Shown here piece after piece: positions 1 to 14,002 of a DNA stretch of 64,000 bases (within the stretch, counting starts at the first letter, position 1; the number at the start of each line of letters is the position of its first letter). This DNA is from Kutzneria buriramensis. GTDB lineage: Bacteria > Actinomycetota > Actinomycetes > Mycobacteriales > Pseudonocardiaceae. The notes beneath the pieces are model-generated. The model had not been told where the DNA came from. It was given only the letters and a program-made list of their open reading frames with translations, and searched no databases. Location: positions 310,001 through 374,000 of the forward strand of contig NZ_QUNO01000010.1 in NCBI RefSeq assembly GCF_003387475.1, read 5' to 3'. A program made the translations under genes and the position numbers.

Positions 1-372
1 GTCCCGGTCTGGGAGGCGGCGAGCAGCGACCGCGAGCAGGGCCGAACCGGAGCCCGCTGGCTGTTGCAGCAAAACCCCAGGCCAACGGCGATCGTGTGCA
101 TGTCGGACGAACTGGCTCTGGGCGCCCTCCAAGCGGCCCGTGACGCCGGACTCTCGGTGCCGACGGACGTCTCCGTCGTCGGCTTCGACGACACACCGGC
201 CGCCGGAGTCGCGGACCCGCCGCTGACGACGGTCCGACAGCCCCTCGTCGAGAAAGGCCGGCTCGCCGGCGAACTGGCACTGACTCTCCTGGACGGCGGC
301 AGACCCAGCAGACCCGTACGGCTCGACGTCGACCTGGTGGTGCGCGCATCCAGCGCGGCCCCGATCCGGTGA
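1..372 (+). CDS. LacI-family transcriptional regulator, C-terminal fragment (cut by window edge)
   Basis: The frame is open from base 1 and ends at TGA 370-372, giving 123 visible residues. They match the C-terminal sensor half of LacI/GalR regulators, the periplasmic-binding-protein-like fold: IVCMSDELALGAL is the usual strand-helix with the effector-contacting region, followed by VVGFDDTPAAG and PLTTVRQP. The N-terminal helix-turn-helix lies outside the window, so the regulated sugar pathway cannot be named. The internal TTG at 64 is not a real start, because the homologous region continues upstream of it. Confidence 0.88.
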   Translation, partial: VPVWEAASSDREQGRTGARWLLQQNPRPTAIVCMSDELALGALQAARDAGLSVPTDVSVVGFDDTPAAGVADPPLTTVRQPLVEKGRLAGELALTLLDGGRPSRPVRLDVDLVVRASSAAPIR

Positions 373-519
373 ACCCGAACACGGATTGACAACGCCGAGT
401 ACAGAAATCGGCACCCACGGTGGTTGTCCATATCGTGATCATCCGAATGAGGGTCGACCGGAAACGACTGCGAGACTTCAAGCGATGTACCTCACGGGGC
501 GTGCAGCCGCATGCCCCAA

Positions 520-592
520 GCCTCCGTAGCTCAGCGGACAGAGCGAGTGACTTCTAATCACTTGGTCGCAGGTTCGAGTCCTGCCGGGGGCA
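520..592 (+). tRNA. tRNA-Arg (anticodon TCT)
   Basis: The cloverleaf folds completely. The acceptor stem is GCCTCCG (520-526) with CGGGGGC (585-591), the D stem GCTC/GAGC, the anticodon stem AGTGA/TCACT around loop CTTCTAA, and the T stem GCAGG/CCTGC around TTCGAGT. Anticodon TCT is at 553-555 and the discriminator A at 592. It reads AGA and AGG, which are rare codons in a genome of this composition. CCA is not encoded. Confidence 0.95.
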
Positions 593-603
593 CAGGCGAT
601 TGG

Positions 604-640
604 GCGATCCATGCCGGCAGAACGCGCGGGCATGGATCGC
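604..640 (+). terminator. Hairpin terminator after tRNA-Arg
   Basis: A perfect 12-bp inverted repeat, GCGATCCATGCC (604-615) with GGCATGGATCGC (629-640), has a 13-nt loop and a short T run at 648-651. It starts 12 nt after the tRNA, as expected for its transcript end. Confidence 0.7.
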
Positions 641-652
641 CTGCCGGTTTTC

Positions 653-702
653 TGGGGGCCGAGCCCCCAGACCCCACGCCGGGGGCAAGCCTCCGGACCC
701 CC
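653..702. repeat. Bipartite palindromic element downstream of tRNA, copy 1
   Basis: Two adjacent GC-rich palindromes: GGGGGCC-GAG-CCCCC, then CCGGGGGC-AAG-CCTCCGG, joined by ACCCCACG. A second copy with the same order and spacing lies behind the other tRNA of this window (63494-63543). Similar elements are widely scattered in actinomycete genomes. Its function is unknown. It may be an RNA-end or REP-like element. Confidence 0.6.
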
Positions 703-1170
703 ACCTGGGCTGAGCCGGATGTGGTGAGTACCAACCGGTTGGCCAACAACGGGCGAACAGTCGACTTGTCGCCGGACACAGAAATGTGATGGCGGCCATA
801 AATTCTAGGCGTAGCCAAATGAACACGGTAAGCCACAGAAGTGGGTGTCACGTAGGGTGACCAGCTGATACTTCTCGGCGACGCCCGGTTGGATTGGTTT
901 CACGCGATGGTGGCCAATACCGCGGCAAGCGACGTCCGTTCGGCGGAAGAGTTCGGGGTCCGTTAGTTCACACGAGAAAGCTATTCGGCGTAACGGCGGG
1001 TGGGTGCCGAATTGCGAATCGGCGGCGCGGTCGGCCGGGAACACGGGCCCGGACCGGCGGTTGCGAGGCTTCCGGGGCCCTTGCAGTTGTTTGACTGATG
1101 AGGGCTCGGGCGGTCGGGGCCGATGCTGGACGTCGGGAACACAACCCCTGCACCGTGAGAAAGAAGCCCC
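703..1170. other. Gene-free spacer between tRNA-Arg and the hydrolase pseudogene
   Basis: About 470 bp with no reading frame I can support. The reverse-strand frame crossing it (805-1341) has no recognisable domain, runs into the pseudogene and looks like high-GC open-frame noise. Base composition is more mixed than in the flanking genes. This and the neighbouring pseudogene suggest decayed DNA next to the tRNA. Confidence 0.5.
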
Positions 1171-6292
<5,122 letters not shown>

Positions 6293-6296
6293 CGGC

Positions 6297-9083
6297 TCAC
6301 TCGTGGACGGTCAGCAGCTGCATCCAGTCCTCCACGCGGATGGTCGAGCCCATCGCGGTCGGGTCGAGAGTGCGCTGAACGACGGCGGCGCGGCGGAGCA
6401 CCTCGGTGGCTTCCGTCCGCCGCCCCAGCGCGAGGTGGCAGCCGCTGATCCGCAGCAGCACGCTGACCTGATCCGCGTACGCGCGGAGCTCGCCGTACAC
6501 GTCGGCCGAGTGCTGGTGGGCCGAGATCGCCTCCTCGTGCCGGCCGAGGTGCGCGAACGCCTCGCCGAGCACCTCCCACGCGCCGACGAGTTCAGCACGG
6601 TCGTTCGCCGGCAGCAGGACGAGCGCCTCGAACACGAGCGGGATCGCCTCTTCGTCCCGGCCGAGCAGCGTGTAGTACCTGGCCATGGCCGTCGTCGCGA
6701 CGCCGACACCGGGCGCCCACCCAAGTTCGCGGAACAGGTCACGAGCGCGTGTGGCATGGTCGAGCGCCCGCTCGGGGTTGTGCTCAAGCTCGTCCACCCA
6801 CGTGTACTGGCGCAGCGTGTATGCGACCTCAGCGGTACTCCCCCACTGCTCGAACAGCGCGAGCGCCTCGTCCATGTGCTTGCGGGCGGCGGCGTAGCTG
6901 CCGAGGCGGCAGTCGGCACGGGCCAGCGCGCGGTGCGCGTACGCCATGCCGGACGGGTTGTCCGCCTGTTGCGCGGATCGCAGCGCGATGTGGTTGGCAT
7001 CGGCGAGGTCGTGCCAGTGCTGCTGACGGTCCTGGAAGTGCCGCAGCGCCCAGGCAAAGCGCCACACGTGCTCGTGCAATCCGTTGGCCGCCATCATTTC
7101 GAGCACGCGCATCACCGACGGCTGTTCGGCGACGTACCACCGGACCGCCTGCGCCTGGCTGTCGAGTTCGGCCGGCACTACGCCGTCGACTGTCTCGTAC
7201 AGCGTCGGCAGGTCGCTCTGCGCCGACATCAGCCGCGTGGCGCTGTCGGCGGTGACCATGTAGTGGTCGGCGAGCCGCCGGAAGGCGTCCTCGCGCTCGG
7301 CGGTGGCCTCCAGCAGCTCGGTCGCGTACGCACGGAGGAGGTCGTGCCAGCTGTAGCGGCCAGGCGACGACTCAGTGACCAGGTGCACGTCCGCGACCTC
7401 ACGCAGCAACGCGGCGGCCTCACGAGCCGGTACTGCCGCCAGGCTGGCCGCGGCGTGCACGCCGACGGTCGGTCCAGGATGCAGTGCGAGCAGTCGGAAC
7501 AGGCGTGCCGCACCGTCCGAAAGCGACGTGTACGACGACCGCAGCACCGCCCTGATGTCCACGCTCGGGTCGGACGCGGCGAAGGCATCCAGCGAGAATC
7601 CCGGGCCGAACAGCGACGCCACGATGTCTGCGAGCGGGAACCCGCCGGACTGCGCGAGGATCCGCGTGCTCACGATGGACAGTGCAAGGGGCAGCCGGGC
7701 GCAGTGGTCGACTATGGCGACGGTGGCCGCTGGTTCGGCCTCGATGCGCTCCGCGCCGATCCGCCGCGACAGCAGTTCGACGGCGTCGTCACGGGTGAGC
7801 AGGTCCAGTGTGATGGGCCGCGCGCCGGTCGCGGCGACGACACCGTCGAGGCGCCCTCGACTCGTGACGACGACGAGCGAACGCGAACGCCCCGGCAGCA
7901 GCGGCAACACCTGCGCCGACTCACGCGCGTTGTCGAGCAGCAGTAGGCAGCGGCGATCGGCGAGCAAGCTGCGGTACAGGCCGAGACGCGCCTCCGGCTC
8001 CGCCGGCACCTGCGCGGCGGGCACGCCCAGCGCCTGGAGGAAGTCGCGCACGGCGTCGTTCGGATCCACTGCGACAGGGTCATAGCCACGCAGGTTCACG
8101 TACAGCTGGCCGTCGGGGAATCGCGCGCCGACCTCATGCGCCAGGTGCAGAGCGAACGCCGTCTTGCCTACACCGGCCATGCCCTGCACCACGGTCACGA
8201 CCGTGCGGTCCGGGGCGTCGCCACCAAACGGCAGACCGCGGCGCGCCTCGGCCAGCGCGGAGGAGCGCCCTGCGAACACGTGCAGGTCCGACGGCAGCTG
8301 CGCAGGTGACACCACCGGCGACACCCGTCGGACCGGCGCTTCCAGCGACGGACAGCCGTTCAGCATGTTCCCGTGCAGCGCCCGCAGCCGCGCGCCGGGA
8401 TCGACGCCCAGCTCCTCGCGCAGCTGCCGCCGCACCTGGTCGTACGCCAGCAACGCCTCCGCCTGCCGCCCCGTCCGGCACAGCGCGAGGATCAGCAGCT
8501 CGTGCACGGACTCGCGCAGCGGCTCCGCCGCAGCGAGCACCTGGAGCTGGTCGACGATCTCGCTCTGGCGGCCGAGGTCCAGCTCGGCGCGGAACATGTC
8601 CTCCAACACGGTCAGCCGCCGCTGCCGCATACGCGCCCGCTCCGCGTCCACGTACTCGCCGGGCAGGCCGGCCAGCGCCGTGCCCTGGCACAGCGCGATC
8701 GCCGTGCGGAACAGGCGCACGGCGTCCTCGGGCCGCGACTCCTCCAGCGCGAGGGCCGCGTGGTCCACGAATTCCTGGAACTTGCCGACGTCGGTAGCTG
8801 TCGGCGGCAGGTCGAGCCGGTAGCCGGAGTTGTCGTGCACGAGCAGCTGCTGGTCGTCGCCGAGCGCACGCCGCAGGCGGTGGACGTACGTGCGCACCGT
8901 GGCGACCGCCGACGTCGGGGCGTCCACGCCCCACAGCGACCCGGCGATGTCCTCCGGCGACAGCGGCTTGCCGTCACTGAGCAGCAGCATCGCCAGCACG
9001 GCCCGCTGCTGCGGCGGCCCGAGCGGCACTTCCTCGCCGTCCCGCCAGCCGCGGACGGGTCCCAATAGTCGGAATTCCCACAC
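6297..9083 (-). CDS. AfsR/SARP-family regulator (winged helix, BTAD, NB-ARC, TPR)
   Basis: 928 residues. The OmpR-like winged helix occupies about residues 1-95, the bacterial transcriptional activation domain (BTAD) about 97-245, and an NB-ARC ATPase has P-loop GMAGVGKT near residue 300 and LLLLDNA as Walker B. TPR-like repeats run to the end. This is the architecture of AfsR and related pathway activators, in which nucleotide binding and the TPR part modulate DNA binding. The GTG at 9083 fits the conserved VWEFRLLGPVRGW opening and lies 5 nt after the stop of the upstream dehydrogenase gene, implying translational coupling. Convergent with KARI. Confidence 0.9.
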   Translation of the reverse strand: MWEFRLLGPVRGWRDGEEVPLGPPQQRAVLAMLLLSDGKPLSPEDIAGSLWGVDAPTSAVATVRTYVHRLRRALGDDQQLLVHDNSGYRLDLPPTATDVGKFQEFVDHAALALEESRPEDAVRLFRTAIALCQGTALAGLPGEYVDAERARMRQRRLTVLEDMFRAELDLGRQSEIVDQLQVLAAAEPLRESVHELLILALCRTGRQAEALLAYDQVRRQLREELGVDPGARLRALHGNMLNGCPSLEAPVRRVSPVVSPAQLPSDLHVFAGRSSALAEARRGLPFGGDAPDRTVVTVVQGMAGVGKTAFALHLAHEVGARFPDGQLYVNLRGYDPVAVDPNDAVRDFLQALGVPAAQVPAEPEARLGLYRSLLADRRCLLLLDNARESAQVLPLLPGRSRSLVVVTSRGRLDGVVAATGARPITLDLLTRDDAVELLSRRIGAERIEAEPAATVAIVDHCARLPLALSIVSTRILAQSGGFPLADIVASLFGPGFSLDAFAASDPSVDIRAVLRSSYTSLSDGAARLFRLLALHPGPTVGVHAAASLAAVPAREAAALLREVADVHLVTESSPGRYSWHDLLRAYATELLEATAEREDAFRRLADHYMVTADSATRLMSAQSDLPTLYETVDGVVPAELDSQAQAVRWYVAEQPSVMRVLEMMAANGLHEHVWRFAWALRHFQDRQQHWHDLADANHIALRSAQQADNPSGMAYAHRALARADCRLGSYAAARKHMDEALALFEQWGSTAEVAYTLRQYTWVDELEHNPERALDHATRARDLFRELGWAPGVGVATTAMARYYTLLGRDEEAIPLVFEALVLLPANDRAELVGAWEVLGEAFAHLGRHEEAISAHQHSADVYGELRAYADQVSVLLRISGCHLALGRRTEATEVLRRAAVVQRTLDPTAMGSTIRVEDWMQLLTVHE

Positions 9084-9088
9084 GGCGG

Positions 9089-10312
9089 TTACCGCAGCCG
9101 CGCGTGGCTGGGACGGAGGTCGGCGACGGCGCGCACGCCGAGTAGTTGCATGGTTCGCACGATCTCTTTGTGCAGGATGTCGACAACTCGTTGCACGCCA
9201 CGTTCGCCGCCGGCCATCAGCCCGTACAGATAGGCCCGGCCTATCAGGCAGAGGTCGGCGCCCATCGCCGTGGCCGCGACGATGTCCGCGCCGGACAGGA
9301 TGCCGGTGTCCAGCCACACCTCGGCGTCCGCCTTGACCTGGTCGACGACCTGGGGCAGCAGCTCCAGCGGCGTCGGCGCGCGGTCGAGCTGGCGGCCGCC
9401 GTGGTTGGACAGCAGCACGGCGTCGGCGCCGTGCTTGACGACGTCGCGGGCGTCGTCGACGTTCTGGATGCCCTTGACGACGAGCTTGCCGGGCCAGGCC
9501 GCACGCACCCAGTCCAGGTCGTCGAAGTTCAGCGTCGGGTCGAACATCGAGTTGATGAGCTCCTCGACGGTGCCGCCCCACTCGGTGAGCGATGCGAACG
9601 TGAGCGGCTCGGTCGTCAGCAGGTTGAACCACCACGCCGGGTGCAGTGCACCGTCCACAAAGGTGCGCAGCGTCAGCGCCGGCGGAATCGTCAGGCCGTT
9701 GCGCACGTCGCGCAGCCGCGCACCGCCGACGGGTGTGTCGACGGTGAGCATGACGGTGTCGAAGCCGGCGGCCCACGCCCGCTCCAGCAGCTCACGGCCG
9801 GCGCCCTTGTCGCGCCACACGTACAGCTGGAACCACTTGCGCGCGTCGGGGGCGGCCGCCGCGACGTCCTCAATGGACGTGGTGCCCATGGTCGACAGTG
9901 CATACGGAATGCCGACACGCTGCGCGACTTTGGCGACCGCCCGCTCCCCCTCGTGGTGCATCATGCGCGTGAAGCCGGTCGGCGCGAACGCGAACGGCAG
10001 TGCGCTCCGCTTACCCAGTACCTCGACACTGGTGTCCGGGTCGGCGACGCCGCGCAGCACGTTGGGCCGGAACTCGACACGGCGGAATGCCGTGCGCGCA
10101 CGGCGCAGGCTGTCCTCCAGCTCAGCGGCACCGTCGGTGTAGTCGAACACCGCGCGCGGCGTACGCAGGCGTGCGGCGGTGCGTAGGTCGGCGATCGTGT
10201 TCGCGGCCGCTAAGCGCCGCTCCGTCGGGTCGAGCACGAACCGCCTCGGTCGCAGCAGCTGTGCCAGCTCGCGCGGTCGCGGCAGACGGCGTTCGGTCAC
10301 GGCGCGCACCAT
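9089..10312 (-). CDS. FMN-dependent alpha-hydroxy-acid dehydrogenase (LldD/glycolate-oxidase family)
   Basis: About 407 residues covering the whole FMN TIM-barrel. It oxidises an L-2-hydroxy acid to a 2-oxo acid. Visible marks are the N-terminal RTPRAVFDYTDGAAELE, FAPTGFTRMMHHEGE, the substrate/FMN segment LSNHGGRQLD with the catalytic histidine, and VWLDTGILSGADIVAATAMG. The typical GIR of the phosphate loop reads TGI here. Some actinobacterial paralogues of this family act on mycofactocin, but no mycofactocin genes are near, so lactate or another hydroxy acid is the cautious call. The start is uncertain: ATG 10312 is used here, and a TTG 30 bp upstream is possible. First gene of a two-gene unit with the AfsR-like regulator. 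Confidence 0.85.
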   Translation of the reverse strand: MVRAVTERRLPRPRELAQLLRPRRFVLDPTERRLAAANTIADLRTAARLRTPRAVFDYTDGAAELEDSLRRARTAFRRVEFRPNVLRGVADPDTSVEVLGKRSALPFAFAPTGFTRMMHHEGERAVAKVAQRVGIPYALSTMGTTSIEDVAAAAPDARKWFQLYVWRDKGAGRELLERAWAAGFDTVMLTVDTPVGGARLRDVRNGLTIPPALTLRTFVDGALHPAWWFNLLTTEPLTFASLTEWGGTVEELINSMFDPTLNFDDLDWVRAAWPGKLVVKGIQNVDDARDVVKHGADAVLLSNHGGRQLDRAPTPLELLPQVVDQVKADAEVWLDTGILSGADIVAATAMGADLCLIGRAYLYGLMAGGERGVQRVVDILHKEIVRTMQLLGVRAVADLRPSHARLR

Positions 10313-10398
10313 CCTCGTATGTACCTGGCCTCCCTGGTTCAACTCAGCCTAGGCGGCCTGCCGCCCGTGCTGCTCGACCGGCAGATACGGTCGTCGCC

Positions 10399-11355
10399 GT
10401 GCCAGCAGTCATCGCATCGCTCAAGGACGACCACCTCCAGCAGGTCAGGGCCCTCGCCAGCCGTACCGGCCGGGCCGAGGCGGGCGGCTGCCTGCTCGAG
10501 GGCGCCGCCCTGATCACCCAGGCGGTGGAGGCCGGCGCGACGCTGCGGTTCGCGCTCGCGGCCGAGGGCGCCGCCGACTCGGTGATGTCGCTGTTGGCCA
10601 CGGCCGGGGTGCCGGTGCTGATGGCGAAGGAGTCGGTGCTTCGGCAGGCGGTGCGGCTGAATCGGCCGGTCTCCTGGTTGGCGGTCGCCGAGCTGACCTT
10701 CGATGTAGGCGACGAGCAACCGTACGGGGATTTCGCCGTCGTCCTGGACCGCGTGCTCGACCCCGGCAATCTGGGCACGATCGTGCGGACGGCCGTCGGA
10801 CTCGGCGTCGCCGACATCGTCTGCACGGACGATGAGACGGATCTGACGAGTCGTCGCGTGCTGGACGCCTCGCGCGCGGCGGTGTTGCGCGCACGACTTC
10901 GGCGTTATGAGACGCCGGCCGAGGCGGTGCGTGACCTCCGCGAACGTGGCTTCGAAATCGTCGCGACATCCGGCCACGCCCGCACGCTCCAGGGGGCGAC
11001 GCCGCTGAGCGGCCGGCCGGTGGCGCTCGTCGTCGGCAACGAAACCGACGGCGTCGGCGACGAGGTGCTGGCGTTGGCCGACCACGTTGTCCGCATCCCG
11101 ATGTCCGGCGAGGTGGAGTCGCTCAACGTCGGCGTGGCCACCGGCATCAGCGTGTACGAGCTGCGGGCCCTCATGTCGCTGGCCTCGCTCGGCGGGACCC
11201 TGGCCGCAATCGCCGCAACTGTCTCCGACCTGCGGAATTCCGGGTCCGTGGGAGAGAATGCTCAGGAACGGGCGCTGGCGGGTTTCAGCGAGGCGGAGAG
11301 GGAGCAGCTCGGCGATTTCCTCCGGCGGGTGCGGGACAATTTCCGAGAGGACTAG
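10399..11355 (+). CDS. TrmH/SpoU-family RNA 2'-O-ribose methyltransferase
   Basis: 318 residues from GTG 10399. All three SPOUT motifs are present: DPGNLGTIVRTA with the catalytic Arg (motif 1), ALVVGNETDGV (motif 2) and IPMSGEVESLNVGVATGIS (motif 3), which form the trefoil knot that binds SAM. The N-terminal 100 residues are the L30e-like substrate-binding domain. The enzyme should methylate a ribose in rRNA or tRNA; resistance-type 23S methyltransferases of this family look alike, so the target is not decided. The last 45 residues are an extra charged helical tail. The next gene starts 6 bp downstream. Confidence 0.88.
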   Translation: MPAVIASLKDDHLQQVRALASRTGRAEAGGCLLEGAALITQAVEAGATLRFALAAEGAADSVMSLLATAGVPVLMAKESVLRQAVRLNRPVSWLAVAELTFDVGDEQPYGDFAVVLDRVLDPGNLGTIVRTAVGLGVADIVCTDDETDLTSRRVLDASRAAVLRARLRRYETPAEAVRDLRERGFEIVATSGHARTLQGATPLSGRPVALVVGNETDGVGDEVLALADHVVRIPMSGEVESLNVGVATGISVYELRALMSLASLGGTLAAIAATVSDLRNSGSVGENAQERALAGFSEAEREQLGDFLRRVRDNFRED

Positions 11356-11361
11356 CGGGCG

Positions 11362-12081
11362 ATGAACGATCTGGTGACCTTCGGTGAGCCGACCGGCCAG
11401 GGCTGGACGCAGATCATCGAGCTGGCCACCGCGCTCGTGCTGTGCTCGCTGATCGGGCTCGAACGCGAACTGAAGCAGAAAAGCGCCGGCCTGCGCACGC
11501 TGACGCTTGTCGGGCTGGGCGCCGCGCTGTTCCTGCTGATCAGCAAATACGGATTCACCGACGTGCTCGTCGAGGGGCGAATCGTCCTCGACCCGTCCCG
11601 CGTCGCGGCGCAGATCGTGTCCGGCGTCGGATTCATCGGGGGCGGCCTGATCTTCGTCCGGCAGAACATCGTGCGCGGGCTGACCACGGCCGCCGTGGTG
11701 TGGGTGAGCGTCGCGGTCGGCTGCGCCTGCGCCGCCGGCCTGCCGCTGCTCGCGGTGTTCGTCACGGCGGCGCATTTCCTTGTGGTGTACGGATATCCGC
11801 CGCTGCTCCGGCTGCTGACCCGCTCCCGGCCGGCGACCACCGTGGTGCGCGCCAGCTACCGGGACGGTGAGGGCGCGCTGCGCGACATCCTGGAGCTGGT
11901 CACCACCTCGGGGTACGTGGTCGAGAACGCCTCGACCAACCGCAACGAGTCCACCAAGGTCATCGACCTGCGGCTGCGGCTGACCGGGCCGCGCCAGCTG
12001 GCCGCCGTGCTGACCGGCTTGTCCGAACAGCCCGGCGTGCTGTCGGTCGACACCGGCGAGGAGAGCGACGGCGAGGAGTGA
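11362..12081 (+). CDS. MgtC/SapB-family inner-membrane protein
   Basis: 239 residues with four or five N-terminal membrane helices and a soluble C-terminal ACT-like domain (from about residue 150, RASYRDGEGALRDILELV...). The conserved family signatures LCSLIGLERELKQKSAGLRT and VGFIGGGLIF are intact. MgtC proteins influence Mg2+ homeostasis, membrane potential and phosphate uptake; the housekeeping SapB branch is poorly understood. ATG 11362 follows GAGAGGA. Probably co-transcribed with the RNA methyltransferase (6-bp gap). Confidence 0.88.
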   Translation: MNDLVTFGEPTGQGWTQIIELATALVLCSLIGLERELKQKSAGLRTLTLVGLGAALFLLISKYGFTDVLVEGRIVLDPSRVAAQIVSGVGFIGGGLIFVRQNIVRGLTTAAVVWVSVAVGCACAAGLPLLAVFVTAAHFLVVYGYPPLLRLLTRSRPATTVVRASYRDGEGALRDILELVTTSGYVVENASTNRNESTKVIDLRLRLTGPRQLAAVLTGLSEQPGVLSVDTGEESDGEE

Positions 12082-12095
12082 CCACGCCGAGTTGA

Positions 12096-12704
12096 TCAGC
12101 TTCGGGGTCCTGTGGCGAGCACCCGGTAGCCCTTGTCGGTGGCGATCCGCTCGGTCGCGTGCCCCTGCTCGGTGAGCCACTTGGCCAGCGAGTCGGAGCC
12201 CAGGTTCTTCTGCACCACCAGGTACGCGACGCCGTCGGGCCGCAGCCGGGCGAGCCAGGTCAGCAGCAGCTCGTGCAGGGCGGGTTTGCCGATGCGGATC
12301 GGCGGGTTCGAGTAGATCGCCGCGAACCGCGCGTCGGCCGGCACCTCGTCGGGCAGCAGGCAGGTGACGGTCGTGACACCCGCCGCCTTCGCGTTGGCCC
12401 GGGCCAGTTCCAGCGCGCGGGTGTTGACGTCGACGCCGGTGATCCGCCGCTGCGGGTAGCGCTTCGCGAGCGTCAGTGCGATCGGGCCGTAGCCGCAGCC
12501 GACGTCGAGCAGGTCGCCGTCGGCGGTCGGCGCGGGCGCGTGGTCCAGCAGCACCTTGGTGCCGGGGTCGAGCTGCTTCGGCGAGAACACACCGGCGTCG
12601 GTGGTCAGCGTCAGCGTCAGGTCGGACAGCTCGACGGTGAGCAGCCGTGGGTCGCTGACCGCGTTCGGGTCGGCGGTGAAGTAGTGCTGGTGCTGCTCGG
12701 TCAC
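12096..12704 (-). CDS. Class I SAM methyltransferase, RsmC/RlmG-like small-domain protein
   Basis: 202 residues. VFSPKQLDPGTKVLL precedes the SAM site LLDVGCGYGPIALTLAKRYP and the acceptor motif YSNPPIRIG, as in RsmC/RlmG guanine-N2 rRNA methyltransferases. NPPI replaces the commoner NPPF. It lacks the N-terminal pseudo-methyltransferase half of E. coli RsmC, as is normal in actinobacteria. GTG 12704 (VTEQHQHYFTADP) is preferred because family similarity begins there; an in-frame ATG 54 bp upstream exists. Convergent with the MgtC gene, with a 14-bp gap and no terminator visible. Confidence 0.82.
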   Translation of the reverse strand: MTEQHQHYFTADPNAVSDPRLLTVELSDLTLTLTTDAGVFSPKQLDPGTKVLLDHAPAPTADGDLLDVGCGYGPIALTLAKRYPQRRITGVDVNTRALELARANAKAAGVTTVTCLLPDEVPADARFAAIYSNPPIRIGKPALHELLLTWLARLRPDGVAYLVVQKNLGSDSLAKWLTEQGHATERIATDKGYRVLATGPRS

Positions 12705-12805
12705 GTGACGATGGTAGCCAAGGGTCACTCCACCCGTGGGTGGAGCCGCCGGTTCCATCCGCGCGCCGATGTGCCGGGGCCGTCGCGTCCCTAGCGTTGG
12801 TCAGC

Positions 12806-14002
12806 ATGAGGGGAATGGTCGACACGATCACCGTCGAGGTGGTCGTTCCGGTCTACAACGAGCGTCGCGCGCTGCCCGGCTGTGTCCGGGTGCTGCACGA
12901 CTTCCTGGACGAGAACATCGACCAGGACTGGAAGATCACGATCGTCGACAACGCGAGCACCGACGGCACCAGCGATGTCGCCATGGACCTGGTGCACGAC
13001 TTCGACCGGGTGGGCGTGATCCGGTTGGACCGCAAGGGGCGCGGGCATGCGCTGCGTACCGCGTGGCAGCGCAGCACGGCGGATGTGGTGGCGTACATGG
13101 ACGTCGACCTGTCCACCGGGCTGGACGCGCTGGCGCCGTTGATCGCGCCGCTGGCCAACGGGCACTCGGACATCGCGATCGGATCGAGGCTGGCGGCGGG
13201 GGCGCGGACGGTTCGGGGACCGCGCCGCGAGCTGATCTCCCGCTGCTACAACCTGGCGATCCGGCTCTCGCACGGCGCACGGTTCTCCGACGCGCAGTGC
13301 GGGTTCAAGGCCGCCCGGCTGGCTGCGGTGCGTCCGCTGCTGGACAAGATCGAGGACGACGGCTGGTTCTTCGACACCGAGCTGCTGTTGTTGGCCGAGC
13401 ACAACGGTCTGCGCATCCACGAGGTGCCGGTCGACTGGGTCGAGGACACCGACAGCCGGGTGCAGGTGGCGAGCACGGCCTGGGACGACGTCAAGGGGCT
13501 CGTGCGGGTCGCGCGGGCGAAGGCCAGCGGCCGGGCCACGGTGCCGGGACTGCCTCGGCGACCGGAGCCCCGGCCCGCCCACCCGGACGCGATCGTGTCC
13601 ACACGGGACAGCAGAATGGCGTCGCAGTTCCTGTTGTTCGCGATCATCGGCGTGATCTCGACGGTCGCCTACGCGCTGCTGTACTCGCTGCTGCGGGGCA
13701 GTTTTCCGCCGTTGGCGGCGAACCTGGTGGCATTGACGATCACGACCGTGTTCAACACCGAGGCCAACCGGCGGGTCACATTCGCCTCCGGCGGGCAGTC
13801 CGTGGCGCGAATCCACGTGCAGGGGCTCGTGGTGTTCGCCGCGTACTACGCGCTGACCTCCACCGCGCTGCTGGGATTGCAGTGGCTGGTGTCGAATCCG
13901 TCTTGGTGGCTGGAAATTCTCGTTCTGCTGGGCGCATCGGCGGCCGGCACCGTGCTGCGCTTCATCGCGCTGCGCCTCTGGGTCTTCAAGGAGAAGTCAT
14001 GA
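12806..14002 (+). CDS. GT2 polyprenyl-phosphate glycosyltransferase fused to a GtrA membrane domain
   Basis: About 398 residues. Part one (to about residue 240) is a GT-A, dolichol-phosphate-mannose-synthase-like transferase: VVVPVYNERRALPGC, IVDNASTDGT, KGRGHALRTAW, YMDVDLSTGL with the D-x-D metal site, and DAQCGFKAAR. Part two (about 270-398) has four GtrA-type membrane helices ending LRLWVFKE. It should load a sugar onto a lipid carrier and help it cross the membrane. Start ATG 12806 lacks an obvious ribosome binding site; a TAGCGT 7 nt before it would fit a leaderless transcript (inference). ATG 12815 is the alternative. ATGA overlap with the next gene. Confidence 0.88.
   Translation: MRGMVDTITVEVVVPVYNERRALPGCVRVLHDFLDENIDQDWKITIVDNASTDGTSDVAMDLVHDFDRVGVIRLDRKGRGHALRTAWQRSTADVVAYMDVDLSTGLDALAPLIAPLANGHSDIAIGSRLAAGARTVRGPRRELISRCYNLAIRLSHGARFSDAQCGFKAARLAAVRPLLDKIEDDGWFFDTELLLLAEHNGLRIHEVPVDWVEDTDSRVQVASTAWDDVKGLVRVARAKASGRATVPGLPRRPEPRPAHPDAIVSTRDSRMASQFLLFAIIGVISTVAYALLYSLLRGSFPPLAANLVALTITTVFNTEANRRVTFASGGQSVARIHVQGLVVFAAYYALTSTALLGLQWLVSNPSWWLEILVLLGASAAGTVLRFIALRLWVFKEKS

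Noticed and set aside
9089-10312. Mycofactocin biosynthesis enzyme MftD
   Set aside because: Similar protein family, but no mftA, mftB, mftC, mftE or mftF neighbours; general 2-hydroxy-acid dehydrogenase is the safer call.
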